Shown: in pieces, positions 29,361-37,152 of the stretch | Position numbering within the stretch: position 1 is the stretch's first letter | Layout of the letters: every line of letters begins with the position of its first letter | Origin: Paraburkholderia acidisoli | GTDB lineage: Bacteria; Pseudomonadota; Gammaproteobacteria; Burkholderiales; Burkholderiaceae | NCBI RefSeq assembly: GCF_009789675.1 | Contig: NZ_CP046913.1 | Location: 2,418,001-2,482,000 of the forward strand | Direction: 5' to 3' | Length of the DNA: 64,000 nt | Program-made: the position numbers and the translations under genes | The notes under the pieces: generated by a model | Told to the model about the DNA's origin: nothing | What the model saw: only the letters and a program-made list of their open reading frames with translations | Database searches by the model: none

Positions 29361-31732
29361 ACGCCTCGCCCCACTCCGCACGCTCGCCGCTCGCGACCTT
29401 CGCCGCGCCCCGCGACGACGACGCGCTCGCGCTCGTCGGCCTGACCGTGGCGTACCGCGTGCGCGGCCGCGACCGCGACGTGCTCACCGACGTCTCGCTG
29501 CGCATTCAGCGCGGCGAGGCGTACGGGCTCGTTGGCGAATCGGGCTGCGGCAAGTCGACGGTCGCGCTCGCGGCGCTGCGCTATCTCGCGCGCAACGGCC
29601 GCGTGAAGGCCGGACGCATCCAGATCGCCGGCGAAGACGTGCTCGCGCTCGACGCGAACGGCCTGCGCACGCTGCGCGCCAATGCTGTTTCGATGGTCTA
29701 TCAGGACCCCGCCAGCGCGCTCAATCCCACGCTCACCATTGCCCGTCAGTTGGTCGAAGCGTTCGAAGCCGCGGGCGCGAACGAGCGCGACGCGCGCGAC
29801 GGCGCCTATGCGATGCTCGAGCGCGTGCGCATTGCCGATCCCGAGCGCGTGCTCGCGAGCTATCCGCATCAACTCTCGGGCGGCATGCAGCAGCGCGTGG
29901 TGATCGCCATGGCGCTCGCCTCGAATCCCGCGCTGCTGATCCTCGACGAGCCGACCACGGGCCTCGACGCGACCGTCGAGGCCGAAGTGCTCGACCTGAT
30001 CGCGAAGCTGCGCGCGGAACTCAGCATGGCGGTGCTGCTCATCAGCCACGATCTCGCCGTGATCGGCCGCATGTGCGAGCGCGTGGGCGTGCTCTACGCG
30101 GGCCGCCTCGTGGAAGAAGGCCCGACGCGCGACGTGTTCGCGCGCGCGCGCCATCCGTACACGGTCGGGCTGCTGCGCTGCTTGCCCGCGCACGGCCGCA
30201 ACAAGCACGCGGGCGCGCTCGACACGATTCCGGGCGAACTGCCCGCGCCGGGCGCGCTGCTGCATGGCTGCGTGTACGCGCCGCGCTGCCGTCTCGCCGA
30301 CGCGCGCTGCCGCGAACAGGCGCCGCCGCCGCATCGGCTCACCTCGCCGCACGGCGAACAGATGTCGCGCTGCCACTATCACGAGCGCGCGATCGAGTTG
30401 CCGCTCGCGATGTCCGCCGAAGATGCGCGTGTCGAGAGGAATGACGATGTCGATGCCGCGGCGGATATCGATGCGGATGTCAATGTCGATGTCGATGCCG
30501 ATGCGCAGGCGGCCTCGCCAGCTGCATCGCCGAACGCACTCCCGGACACCCTGCCGGATGCCGCGCGGGAAGCGCGCGTGGTGCTGCGCGCCGTCGACGT
30601 GTCGCGCACGTTCGGACGCGGCGCCCAGGCGGTGCGCGCACTCGACGGCGTGTCGATCGAACTGCATGCGGGCGAAACGCTCGGCCTCGTGGGCGAGTCG
30701 GGCAGCGGCAAGACGACGCTCGCACGGCTGCTGCTCGGTCTGCAACAACCCGACGCGGGCGGCGCGATCGAACTCGACGGCCAGCCGCTCGACGGCCGCG
30801 TCGCGCGCCGAGACGCCACCCAGCGCGCGGCGCTGCGCGTGGTGTTCCAGCATCCCGACGCGTCGCTCAATCGCGCGCTCAGCGTGAAGCGGCTCGTGGC
30901 GCGCGCGCTCGCGCCCAACGCCGCTACGCGCCCGCGCGACGCCGCGAACGACGCGCATACCGCGCACGACGTTGGCGACGAGAACACTCGCGTGGGCGCG
31001 CTGCTCGACGCCGTGCGCGTGCCCGCGCGCTATCTCGCGGCACGGGCGCGGCAACTGTCGGGCGGTCTCAAACAGCGCGTGGCGATCGCCCAGGCGTTCG
31101 CGGGCGCGCCGCGCGTGGTGATCTGCGACGAACCGACTTCGGCGCTCGACGTTTCCGTGCAGGCCGCGATCCTCAATCTGCTCGCGCGCCTGCAACGCGA
31201 GCGCGACGTGAGCTATCTGTTCATCTCGCACAATCTCGACGTGGTGCGCTATCTCGCCGACCGCATCGCCGTGCTCTACGCGGGGCGCGTGGTCGAGAGC
31301 GGCCCGGCGGCGGCCGTGTTCGACGGACCGTGGCATCCGTACACGGAAACGCTGCTCGCGGCGCGCCGGGCGGGCGACCGCGACGAAGCCGCGAAGGCCG
31401 ATGCGAGTGCCACGGTGAACGTCGATACGAATGCCGATGCGAGTGCCGCGGCAAACGTCGATACGAATGCCAATACGAGTGCCGATGTGAGTGCCGATGT
31501 GAGTGCCGATGCGAACGTCGCCGCGAACGCCGGAGCCGCGCGGCCGCCATTGGCATCGCGAAGCGGCTGCATTTTCAGCGCGCGCTGCCCGCGCAAGCTC
31601 GGCGCGATCTGCGACGACGAAGCCCCGCCGCTCGCCGACGCCGGCGGCGGCCATCGCATCCTCTGCCACATTCCCGTCGACACGTTGCGCGAGCAGCAAC
31701 GCGCCGCGCAGGCGGCGCGCGCGGTGAACTGA
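29357..31732 (+). CDS. Fused ABC ATPase (DppD-DppF) with repeat-bearing linkers
   Basis: A 791-residue fusion of both ATPases of the importer. Half 1: Walker A GESGCGKST, signature LSGGMQQRV, Walker B LLILDEPTTGLD. Half 2: GESGSGKTT, LSGGLKQRV, VVICDEPTSALD. Each half ends in the oligopeptide/dipeptide C-terminal Cys cluster (GCVYAPRC... and GCIFSARCPRKLGAIC). Two Asp/Ala/Val/Asn-rich low-complexity segments interrupt it: a linker between halves (~residues 360-400), and an insert before the last Cys cluster (~682-722) built from 12-residue repeats. Codon use there (GAT, GTC, AAT, AGT) differs from the rest of the gene. Confidence 0.92.
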   Translation: MNASPHSARSPLATFAAPRDDDALALVGLTVAYRVRGRDRDVLTDVSLRIQRGEAYGLVGESGCGKSTVALAALRYLARNGRVKAGRIQIAGEDVLALDANGLRTLRANAVSMVYQDPASALNPTLTIARQLVEAFEAAGANERDARDGAYAMLERVRIADPERVLASYPHQLSGGMQQRVVIAMALASNPALLILDEPTTGLDATVEAEVLDLIAKLRAELSMAVLLISHDLAVIGRMCERVGVLYAGRLVEEGPTRDVFARARHPYTVGLLRCLPAHGRNKHAGALDTIPGELPAPGALLHGCVYAPRCRLADARCREQAPPPHRLTSPHGEQMSRCHYHERAIELPLAMSAEDARVERNDDVDAAADIDADVNVDVDADAQAASPAASPNALPDTLPDAAREARVVLRAVDVSRTFGRGAQAVRALDGVSIELHAGETLGLVGESGSGKTTLARLLLGLQQPDAGGAIELDGQPLDGRVARRDATQRAALRVVFQHPDASLNRALSVKRLVARALAPNAATRPRDAANDAHTAHDVGDENTRVGALLDAVRVPARYLAARARQLSGGLKQRVAIAQAFAGAPRVVICDEPTSALDVSVQAAILNLLARLQRERDVSYLFISHNLDVVRYLADRIAVLYAGRVVESGPAAAVFDGPWHPYTETLLAARRAGDRDEAAKADASATVNVDTNADASAAANVDTNANTSADVSADVSADANVAANAGAARPPLASRSGCIFSARCPRKLGAICDDEAPPLADAGGGHRILCHIPVDTLREQQRAAQAARAVN
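31400..31519 (+). repeat. 36-base imperfect tandem repeat inside the ATPase gene
   Basis: Units at 31400-31435 and 31436-31471 begin GATGCGAGTGCC and end GTCGATACGAATGCC, encoding DASATVNVDTNA and DASAAANVDTNA. Shorter GTGAGTGCCGAT units follow to about 31519. The period is a multiple of three, so expansion keeps the frame. Confidence 0.85.
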
Positions 31733-32016
31733 GCGCGCGCTCGATCGTCCGCGCGGTTCGTTGCGCCGTCCCGCGATTCGCGCGCACGACTCGCGCATCG
31801 GCAACGCAAACCCGACACGCGCGCAACCCCGGCACGCAACGCGAACGCACGAACCGAGCGCACAACACCCGCGCGACCCACGCGCATCACGTCTGTAACG
31901 TAAATCGCGCTCACCGGGGCCGCGCGTTTCATCATCGAAACGTTTTCATGACGTTTTCAGTCTTCGCGGACGCAGGTCAATTGTCAGGCCCGCGACGCGA
32001 GGCCGTTTGCGGCCGG
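31733..32016. other. Intergenic stretch after the ABC importer
   Basis: No gene and no clear terminator. The first 180 bases are GC-rich without features I can name. The operator-like cluster at 31925-31959 lies at its end. Confidence 0.4.
31925..31959. promoter_or_regulatory. Operator-like cluster upstream of the glycine-rich gene
   Basis: Two signals overlap. One is an inverted repeat CGTTTC/GAAACG with a 6-base spacer (31925-31942). The other is two direct copies of ACGTTTTCA (31940-31948 and 31951-31959), 11 bases apart, about one helical turn. They sit about 60-90 bases upstream of a sigma-54-like element, where enhancer-binding proteins often bind. Confidence 0.5.
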
Positions 32017-32032
32017 TGGCACAGAACTCGCT
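32017..32032 (+). promoter_or_regulatory. Sigma-54-like promoter of the glycine-rich protein gene
   Basis: TGGCACAGAACTCGCT: a perfect -24 half (TGGCAC) and a -12 half TCGCT (consensus TTGCT/A), with the invariant GG and GC exactly 10 bases apart. The transcript would start near 32043 and carry a leader of about 355 bases. Confidence 0.5.
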
Positions 32033-32063
32033 AAATCAGCATCAGGCATCCGGTCGCCGCAAA

Positions 32064-32101
32064 CCGGACCGGCCGCGCACCACACGGCGCGGCGGGTCCG
32101 G
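32064..32101 (+). other. Strong hairpin in the predicted leader
   Basis: Outer arms CCGGACC/GGTCCGG and inner arms CCGCGC/GCGCGG. No T run follows, so this is a leader structure and not a terminator. The rest of 32102-32366 shows nothing I can name. Confidence 0.55.
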
Positions 32102-32366
32102 GCGAACGGGTGGCTGGACGCTCGACGCTTTTCATCCGCCGGCCCGCACGCGCAAACCGACAATCGACAAGCCGCCCTGTCCGATCCGGCCACTCGCCAT
32201 GTGGCCGGCTGGGTGCTCGTTTAGCACTGCGAGTACCGCTCGCGCCGGAAGGAACCGGACGCGCCGCCAGCCAGGGACGCGACCGCCGACATGAAGCGGG
32301 ATTGCCTGACGGGGACAGCGCACGCGAGCGATCACGCAAGCGGCCCGGCACGAGGCGCGTGAGGCG

Positions 32367-32383
32367 GTGGCGTAAGACGCCAC
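32367..32383 (+). other. Hairpin beside the Shine-Dalgarno of the glycine-rich gene
   Basis: Perfect GTGGCGT / ACGCCAC with an AAG loop, ending just before CGGGAGA (the likely ribosome-binding site) and 15 bases before the ATG. Placement suggests translational control. Confidence 0.55.
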
Positions 32384-32398
32384 GCCCGGGAGACCGCG

Positions 32399-33436
32399 AT
32401 GAGAACAAGCACGATTCATCAGTACTGCTACGGGATAGCGCGAGGACTCGCACTGAGCGCGATAGCGGCGGCCGTGATGCTGCCGGCCAGCGGCGCGCGA
32501 GCCGGACAGGACGCGGTGCACGAGGATATCTTCGCGCAACCCGTGCTGGTCGCCGATGCGCCGGTTCAGGCGAGCGGCGCGCAGGCGACGCGACGCGGCA
32601 AGCTCTCGGCGGCAGCGCCGATTGCGGCGGCGCCTGCGTTCGGCGCGTCGTCGGCAGCGGTGGCCGGCGCGGCGAATACGAAAGGCCCGTCGGCGACTCG
32701 TTCGGACTCCGACGCGATTACCGTCGCGGGCGACTTCTCCACGGTATTCGCCCCCGACGATTGCGAGAAGCATCACGGCAGTTGCTTCCCCGGCGGCAAG
32801 GGTGCCGGTGCGAGCAGCGGCGGCGCGGGCGCCGGAGCGGGCGCGGCGGGTTCTAGCGGCTCGTCGGGTTCGAGCGGATCTTCGGGATCGTCCGGCTCCG
32901 CGGGCACCTCGGGCTCGACCTCGGGTCACGGCAGCGGCAGCGGCTCGTCGGGCGTGGGCGGTTCGGGATCGAGCGGATCCGGCGGCGGTTCGAGCAATTC
33001 GGGCGGCGGCGGTGGCGGTGGCAACAACGGCGGTGGCAACAACGGCGGCGGCAACAACGGCGGCGGCAACAACGGCGGCGGCAATAACGGCGGTGGCAAC
33101 AACGGCGGTGGTAACAACGGTGGCGGCAACAACGGCGGCGGCAACAACGGCGGTGGCAACAACGGCGGTGGTAACAACGGCGGTGGTAACAACGGCGGTG
33201 GTAACAACGGCGGCGGAAGCTCCGGCTGCGGTTGCGGCGGACACGGCGGATCGGCTGGCGGGCCATCCGGCGGTCACGGTGGGGGATTTGGCGACGGCTT
33301 CGGCGGCGGTTTCGGTGGAGGCTTTGGCGGTGGTTTCGGTGGAGGATTCGGCAAGGGTGGTTCGTCGGGCGGCCCGGGCGGCGGGCACGGCGGCGGCCAC
33401 GGTGGTGGCGGTGGCGGCCATGGCGGCGGTCATTGA
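32399..33436 (+). CDS. Exported glycine-rich repeat protein
   Basis: A 345-residue protein, family not recognised. Residues 1-35 form a Sec signal (ARGLALSAIAAAVMLPASGARA). An Ala-rich stretch leads to VFAPDDCEKHHGSCFPGGKG (~residues 117-136), then Gly/Ser-rich DNA, 13 units of Asn-Asn-Gly-Gly-Gly (~209-273), a CGCGG turn and a Gly/Phe/His tail (FGGGFGGGFGGG, GGGHGGGHGG). Four Cys are visible. Composition resembles structural or adhesive surface proteins. It is monocistronic behind a sigma-54-like promoter and long leader. Repeat number may vary between strains. Confidence 0.8.
   Translation: MRTSTIHQYCYGIARGLALSAIAAAVMLPASGARAGQDAVHEDIFAQPVLVADAPVQASGAQATRRGKLSAAAPIAAAPAFGASSAAVAGAANTKGPSATRSDSDAITVAGDFSTVFAPDDCEKHHGSCFPGGKGAGASSGGAGAGAGAAGSSGSSGSSGSSGSSGSAGTSGSTSGHGSGSGSSGVGGSGSSGSGGGSSNSGGGGGGGNNGGGNNGGGNNGGGNNGGGNNGGGNNGGGNNGGGNNGGGNNGGGNNGGGNNGGGNNGGGNNGGGSSGCGCGGHGGSAGGPSGGHGGGFGDGFGGGFGGGFGGGFGGGFGKGGSSGGPGGGHGGGHGGGGGGHGGGH
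33023..33217 (+). repeat. 15-base tandem repeat encoding 13 NNGGG units
   Basis: Thirteen 15-base units of the type AACAACGGCGGTGGC with third-position changes (GGC/GGT, one AAT). Silent variation with constant protein shows selection on the peptide. The period keeps the frame on expansion or contraction. Confidence 0.95.
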
Positions 33437-33744
33437 GCCCGCACGGCGGTGCAGGCGAACGGCTCCGGCCACTCCGATCTGGCGTGAAAGCCACACGCGC
33501 CAGTCCTGGCATCGGCGGCGGCGTACCGGTCCCCCGGCCGGTCGCCGCCGCCGCGGTCCGGACGCCGGCTACGCCGTCAACCCCGCCGGTGCCGCTCAGC
33601 CGTGCCTGCTCGCGCGGCACCGGCACGTCGAGGACTTCGACTGACCCGGCGATCGCGCCCGACTCGTTGCGCGCGCAACCGGCCCGCGCGCGCCATCGAC
33701 ATCATTTCGTCTGCGAATATCGCCTCGAACGCCGCCGCGAACCG
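33437..33744. other. Gap between the glycine-rich gene and the aldo-keto reductase
   Basis: About 308 bases with no gene, terminator or repeat that I can support. Confidence 0.4.
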
Positions 33745-34590
33745 CTACAGCATCTCCAGCGGACGCTTCGCGCGCGGTGGCTTGAAGTACGCATCGAGCG
33801 CCGCGCATTCCTGCGGATCGAGCACGAGATCGAGCGCCGCGCGATTGTCGCGCACGTGCTCGACGCGCCCCGCCTTCGGAATCGCGCACACGCCCTCCTG
33901 CCGCAACACCCACGCCATCGCCACGCGATACACCGAGACGCCGCGTGCCTGCGCGATGTCGTCGAGCGGCGAACGGCGCGGCAGCCGCGCGTGATCGACG
34001 GGGCTATACGCCATCACCGGCATGCGATGCGCGACGCTCCACGGCAGCAGGTCGAATTCGGCGCCGCGCCGCGCGATGTTGTAGAGGATCTGGTTGGTCG
34101 CGCACGCCTCGCCGCCCGGCGCGTCGAAGAGTTCGATCATGTCGTCGGTGTCGAAATTGCTTACGCCCCAATGCCGGATCTTGCCCGCGCGCACGAGCGC
34201 CTCGAAACCCGCGACCGTCTCCGCGAGCGGCACGCCGCCGCGCCAGTGCAGCAGATACAGGTCGAGCCGGTCGGTGTTCAGGCGCTCGAGGCTCGCCTCG
34301 CAGGCGCGCACGACGCCCGCGCGGCTCGCGTTATGCGGATACACCTTGCTGACGAGAAACACCGCGTCGCGCAGGCCCTGCAACGCTTCGCCCACGAGGC
34401 GCTCGGTCGCGCCGTCGCCGTACATCTCGGCCGTGTCGATGAGCGTCATGCCCAGCGCCACGCCCTCGCGCAGCGCGGCGATCTCGGCGGCACGGTGCGC
34501 GGCGCGCTCGCCCATCTCCCACGTGCCCTGCCCGAGCTTCGGGATGCGTTCGCCGTTCGGCAGCGCGACGGTGGCGATATCGGTCGTCAT
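33745..34590 (-). CDS. Aldo/keto reductase, YeaE-like (methylglyoxal reductase type)
   Basis: A 281-residue NADPH-dependent (beta/alpha)8 reductase. The start at 34590 (MTTDIATVALPNGERIPKLG) is chosen over an upstream ATG. The catalytic tetrad is visible: Asp and Tyr in LIDTAEMYGDG, Lys in LVSKVYPHN, His in DLYLLHWRG. GVSNFDTDDM and the C-terminal IPKAGRVEHVRDN complete the AKR pattern. Closely resembles E. coli YeaE segment by segment. Divergent from a GntR regulator. Confidence 0.92.
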   Translation of the reverse strand: MTTDIATVALPNGERIPKLGQGTWEMGERAAHRAAEIAALREGVALGMTLIDTAEMYGDGATERLVGEALQGLRDAVFLVSKVYPHNASRAGVVRACEASLERLNTDRLDLYLLHWRGGVPLAETVAGFEALVRAGKIRHWGVSNFDTDDMIELFDAPGGEACATNQILYNIARRGAEFDLLPWSVAHRMPVMAYSPVDHARLPRRSPLDDIAQARGVSVYRVAMAWVLRQEGVCAIPKAGRVEHVRDNRAALDLVLDPQECAALDAYFKPPRAKRPLEML

Positions 34591-34760
34591 GAAAGTCTCC
34601 GGCGTGGCGGCGCGACCAGCAAAACACGGCGCCTGGAAATCGGCCAACCAGTGTACTGCCTCGTGCGCGGCGCGGTCATACGCGCGCTCGCAGGCCAATC
34701 ATTACCGGCTTCTTGCGCCGATGACATAAAATTGCCGTTCGCCTTTCATGCCTGCTTCCC

Positions 34761-35507
34761 ATGAACGCACCCACGGAAGACCGCTGGCGCGACCTGCGCC
34801 CGGACCCGGACAACGACACGCCGCTGTATCTGCAACTCGCGCGCAAGCTGAGCGTGGCGATCCACGACAACCGCTGGAACGCCGGCGAGGCGCTGCCGTC
34901 CGAGCGCGTGCTCGCCGACGCGCTCGGCGTCTCGCGCATCACCGCGCGCAAGGCCATCGCGCTACTCGTCGAACAGGGGCTGATCCGGCGCACGCAAGGC
35001 GCGGGCAGTTTCATCACGCCGCGCTACGAAGACCCGCTCTCGCGTCTCACGAGCTTCAGCGAGATGCTGCGGCAGCGCGGCTTCACGCCCGCCTCGCGCT
35101 GGCTCTCGCGCGAGATCCAGCCCGCGAGCCGCGACGAAGTCATCCAGCTCGGGCTCTCGCCCGCCGCCGCCGTCACGCGCCTCAAGCGACTGCGGCTCGC
35201 GGACGGCATCGTCATGGCCGTCGAGAACTCCACCTTCCCCGCCGCGCTGATTCCCGATCCGAACGCGATCGGCGACTCGCTCTACAGCTTTCTGGAGCAG
35301 CGCGGTCTCTCCATCGTGCGCGCGCTCCAGCACTTTCGCGCCGTGAACGCGAGCGAGGAGATCGCGCAGCAGATGAGCATCGCGCCCAACGAAGCGTTGC
35401 TGCTCATCACGCGCGTGGGCTATACGGCCGACCAGCGCGCGATCGAACTCACCGACACCTACTGCCGCAACGACTATTACGATTTCGTTGCCGAATTGCG
35501 CAAATAG
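34761..35507 (+). CDS. GntR-family regulator with UTRA domain (HutC subfamily)
   Basis: A 248-residue repressor. The winged helix (~18-85) has PLYLQLARKLSVAIHDNRWNAGEALPSER and SRITARKAIALLVEQGLI. The UTRA effector domain (~100-245) includes RLTSFSEMLRQRGFTPAS and TDTYCRNDYYDFVAEL. Ligands of this subfamily are typically sugar phosphates, histidine derivatives or fatty acids; none can be assigned. It is divergent from the aldo-keto reductase (170 bases) and convergent with the CoA-transferase, so its target may be itself, the reductase or distant genes. Confidence 0.9.
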   Translation: MNAPTEDRWRDLRPDPDNDTPLYLQLARKLSVAIHDNRWNAGEALPSERVLADALGVSRITARKAIALLVEQGLIRRTQGAGSFITPRYEDPLSRLTSFSEMLRQRGFTPASRWLSREIQPASRDEVIQLGLSPAAAVTRLKRLRLADGIVMAVENSTFPAALIPDPNAIGDSLYSFLEQRGLSIVRALQHFRAVNASEEIAQQMSIAPNEALLLITRVGYTADQRAIELTDTYCRNDYYDFVAELRK

Positions 35508-35553
35508 GCGCGCGAGCCGGACGCCAGCCAGCGTAGGTCGATGACGACCGGGT

Positions 35554-36999
35554 TCAGCCGTTCGACGCGTCCCACGTTGCCGCATCGGTGCCGACCGGCA
35601 CGGGCGGCCGCGCGAAATACGGCGGCGTGAGTTCGAGCCGTTCCGCGGGTGCGACCGCGCGCACGCGCCCGAACGGCGAGGCCGTCTCCTGCAGGCAATC
35701 GGCGAGATCGGCGGCATGCACCTCGGGCGCGCGCTGACCGCCATCGACGGTCCCCATGGTTTGCAGCCAGCGCCCCGTTTGCGCGAGCGAAAGCCGCACG
35801 TGCCACGAACCGCCTTCGCGCGCGCGCCGCGCCAGCGCAATCATCGCGCCGAACGCCGCGAGATAACCCGTCGCGTGATCGAGCGCCTGGCACGGCAGCG
35901 GCCGCGCCTGGGTGAACGGCGCGCCGTGCTCGCCCGCGGCTCGTGCTTCGCTCGCCACGCTCTCTGCCCACACGATCCCGCTCGCCGACTGCACGAGGCT
36001 GTCGAAGCCGCGCCGCTCGCGCCACGGCCCGCGATGCCCGTACGCGCTGATCGACACGCAGACGATGCCGGGCCGCAGCCGCGCCAGCGCCTCGGGCGCG
36101 AAGCCGCGCGCCGCCAGCGCACCCGGACGGTAGCCTTGCAGGAACACGTCGGCGTCGCGCGCCAGCGCGCTCAACTGCTCGCGCGCGGCGGCCTCGCGCA
36201 GGTCGAGCGTGGCCGAGCGCTTGCCGCGCCCGTTGTCGATCACGAGCGGCGCGATGTTCGGCAGATGCGGACCGTTGATGAGCAAGACGCTCGCGCCATG
36301 CTGCGCGAGCGTGCGCCCCGCCACCGGCCCCGCGATGATGCGCGTGAGGTCGAGCACGCGCACGCCGTCGAGCGGGCGCGCAAGCGCGCCTGCGTGCGTG
36401 TTCGCGCGCGGCAATTCCGCGGGCGCGTCGCCGATGCGTTCGATCTCGAACAACGGCAGGCTCGCCACCGCCCTCGCCTGCTCGTGCGCGGCCCATTCGC
36501 GCGGCGAGCGCACGAGCGCGGCGCACAGGCCCGCCTGCGCGAGCGCGTCGTCGAGCGCCGCGCCCTCCCAGCCGAGAATCGCGCGCGCCACGGCGGCGTG
36601 GTCGTCGGCGCACTGGAGCACGCGCAGGATGCCGTCGAGGTGATGGCGGAAGTTCGCGTGCAGCTGAATCCAGCGGCCGTCGCCGGTCGGAAAGTGGCCC
36701 GTCACGGGATGGCGCAGTTCGACGGGCGGCGCGCCGTCCACGCTCAGGTAGCGCTCGCTGCGAAACGCCGCCAGCGCGCGCCGCACGTCGATCGCCACGC
36801 GTTGCGCACGGCCCGTGCGCAGTTCGTGCAGTTGCGCGGCGGCGAGCCCCGCCGCGCCGATGCTCGCGGCCGCCAGCGTGCCCACACGGAATATCGACGG
36901 CAGGCCCGGATCGGCGCCCTCGATCGTGAGCCGGTCGAGCGCGGCCGGGTCGGCATCGGCCAGCATCCAGAGGTGTTCGAGCGCGTCGCGGGGCGTCAT
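35554..36999 (-). CDS. CaiB/BaiF family III CoA-transferase
   Basis: A 481-residue family III CoA-transferase. Start chosen at 36999 (MTPRDALEHLWML). The CaiB core begins near residue 208 with LDGVRVLDLTRIIAGPVAGRTLA, then DNGRGKRSATLDL. The candidate catalytic Asp is Asp374 in QALDHATGYLAAFGAM. The N-terminal ~200 residues resemble a second, degenerate CoA-transferase half (FRSERYLSVDG..., PTGDGRWIQLHANFRHH). Substrate unknown. Divergent from the HTH-citrate synthase fusion across a 153-base gap with an AT-rich inverted repeat. Confidence 0.9.
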   Translation of the reverse strand: MTPRDALEHLWMLADADPAALDRLTIEGADPGLPSIFRVGTLAAASIGAAGLAAAQLHELRTGRAQRVAIDVRRALAAFRSERYLSVDGAPPVELRHPVTGHFPTGDGRWIQLHANFRHHLDGILRVLQCADDHAAVARAILGWEGAALDDALAQAGLCAALVRSPREWAAHEQARAVASLPLFEIERIGDAPAELPRANTHAGALARPLDGVRVLDLTRIIAGPVAGRTLAQHGASVLLINGPHLPNIAPLVIDNGRGKRSATLDLREAAAREQLSALARDADVFLQGYRPGALAARGFAPEALARLRPGIVCVSISAYGHRGPWRERRGFDSLVQSASGIVWAESVASEARAAGEHGAPFTQARPLPCQALDHATGYLAAFGAMIALARRAREGGSWHVRLSLAQTGRWLQTMGTVDGGQRAPEVHAADLADCLQETASPFGRVRAVAPAERLELTPPYFARPPVPVGTDAATWDASNG

Positions 37000-37090
37000 G
37001 GCGAATGTCCTTGTCAGCGTTGGATTGGCGTGGTCTGGGTTGGGCCTGGGGTCGAGCCCGTGCGAAATCGTCGCGCCGGAGCCGTCAGCG

Positions 37091-37125
37091 ATCAATCTTG
37101 ATTATCATCATCAACATAGATTGAT
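37091..37125. promoter_or_regulatory. AT-rich nested inverted repeat, candidate operator
   Basis: Perfect 8-base arms ATCAATCT (37091-37098) and AGATTGAT (37118-37125) enclose a second inverted repeat TTGAT/ATCAA (37098-37102 and 37110-37114). It is the only AT-rich island in the divergent gap of the CoA-transferase and HTH-citrate synthase genes, 28 bases from the latter's ATG. Confidence 0.65.
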
Positions 37126-37152
37126 TTATTCGGTTTCCGAGGTCGATCCGCC

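Noticed and set aside
32040..32398. c-di-GMP riboswitch in the leader of the glycine-rich gene
   Set aside because: I looked for the GEMM conserved core sequences and did not find them; only generic hairpins are visible.
32926..33207. Antisense PPPLL-repeat frame under the glycine-rich array
   Set aside because: It is simply the complement of the NNGGG codons; no start signal or independent support.
33023..33217. CRISPR-like periodic array
   Set aside because: Period is 15 bases with no unique spacers, and it is in frame in a secreted protein.
34649..34658. CAGT-GT-ACTG as GntR/UTRA operator before the aldo-keto reductase
   Set aside because: Arms of only four bases, no second copy; indistinguishable from chance.
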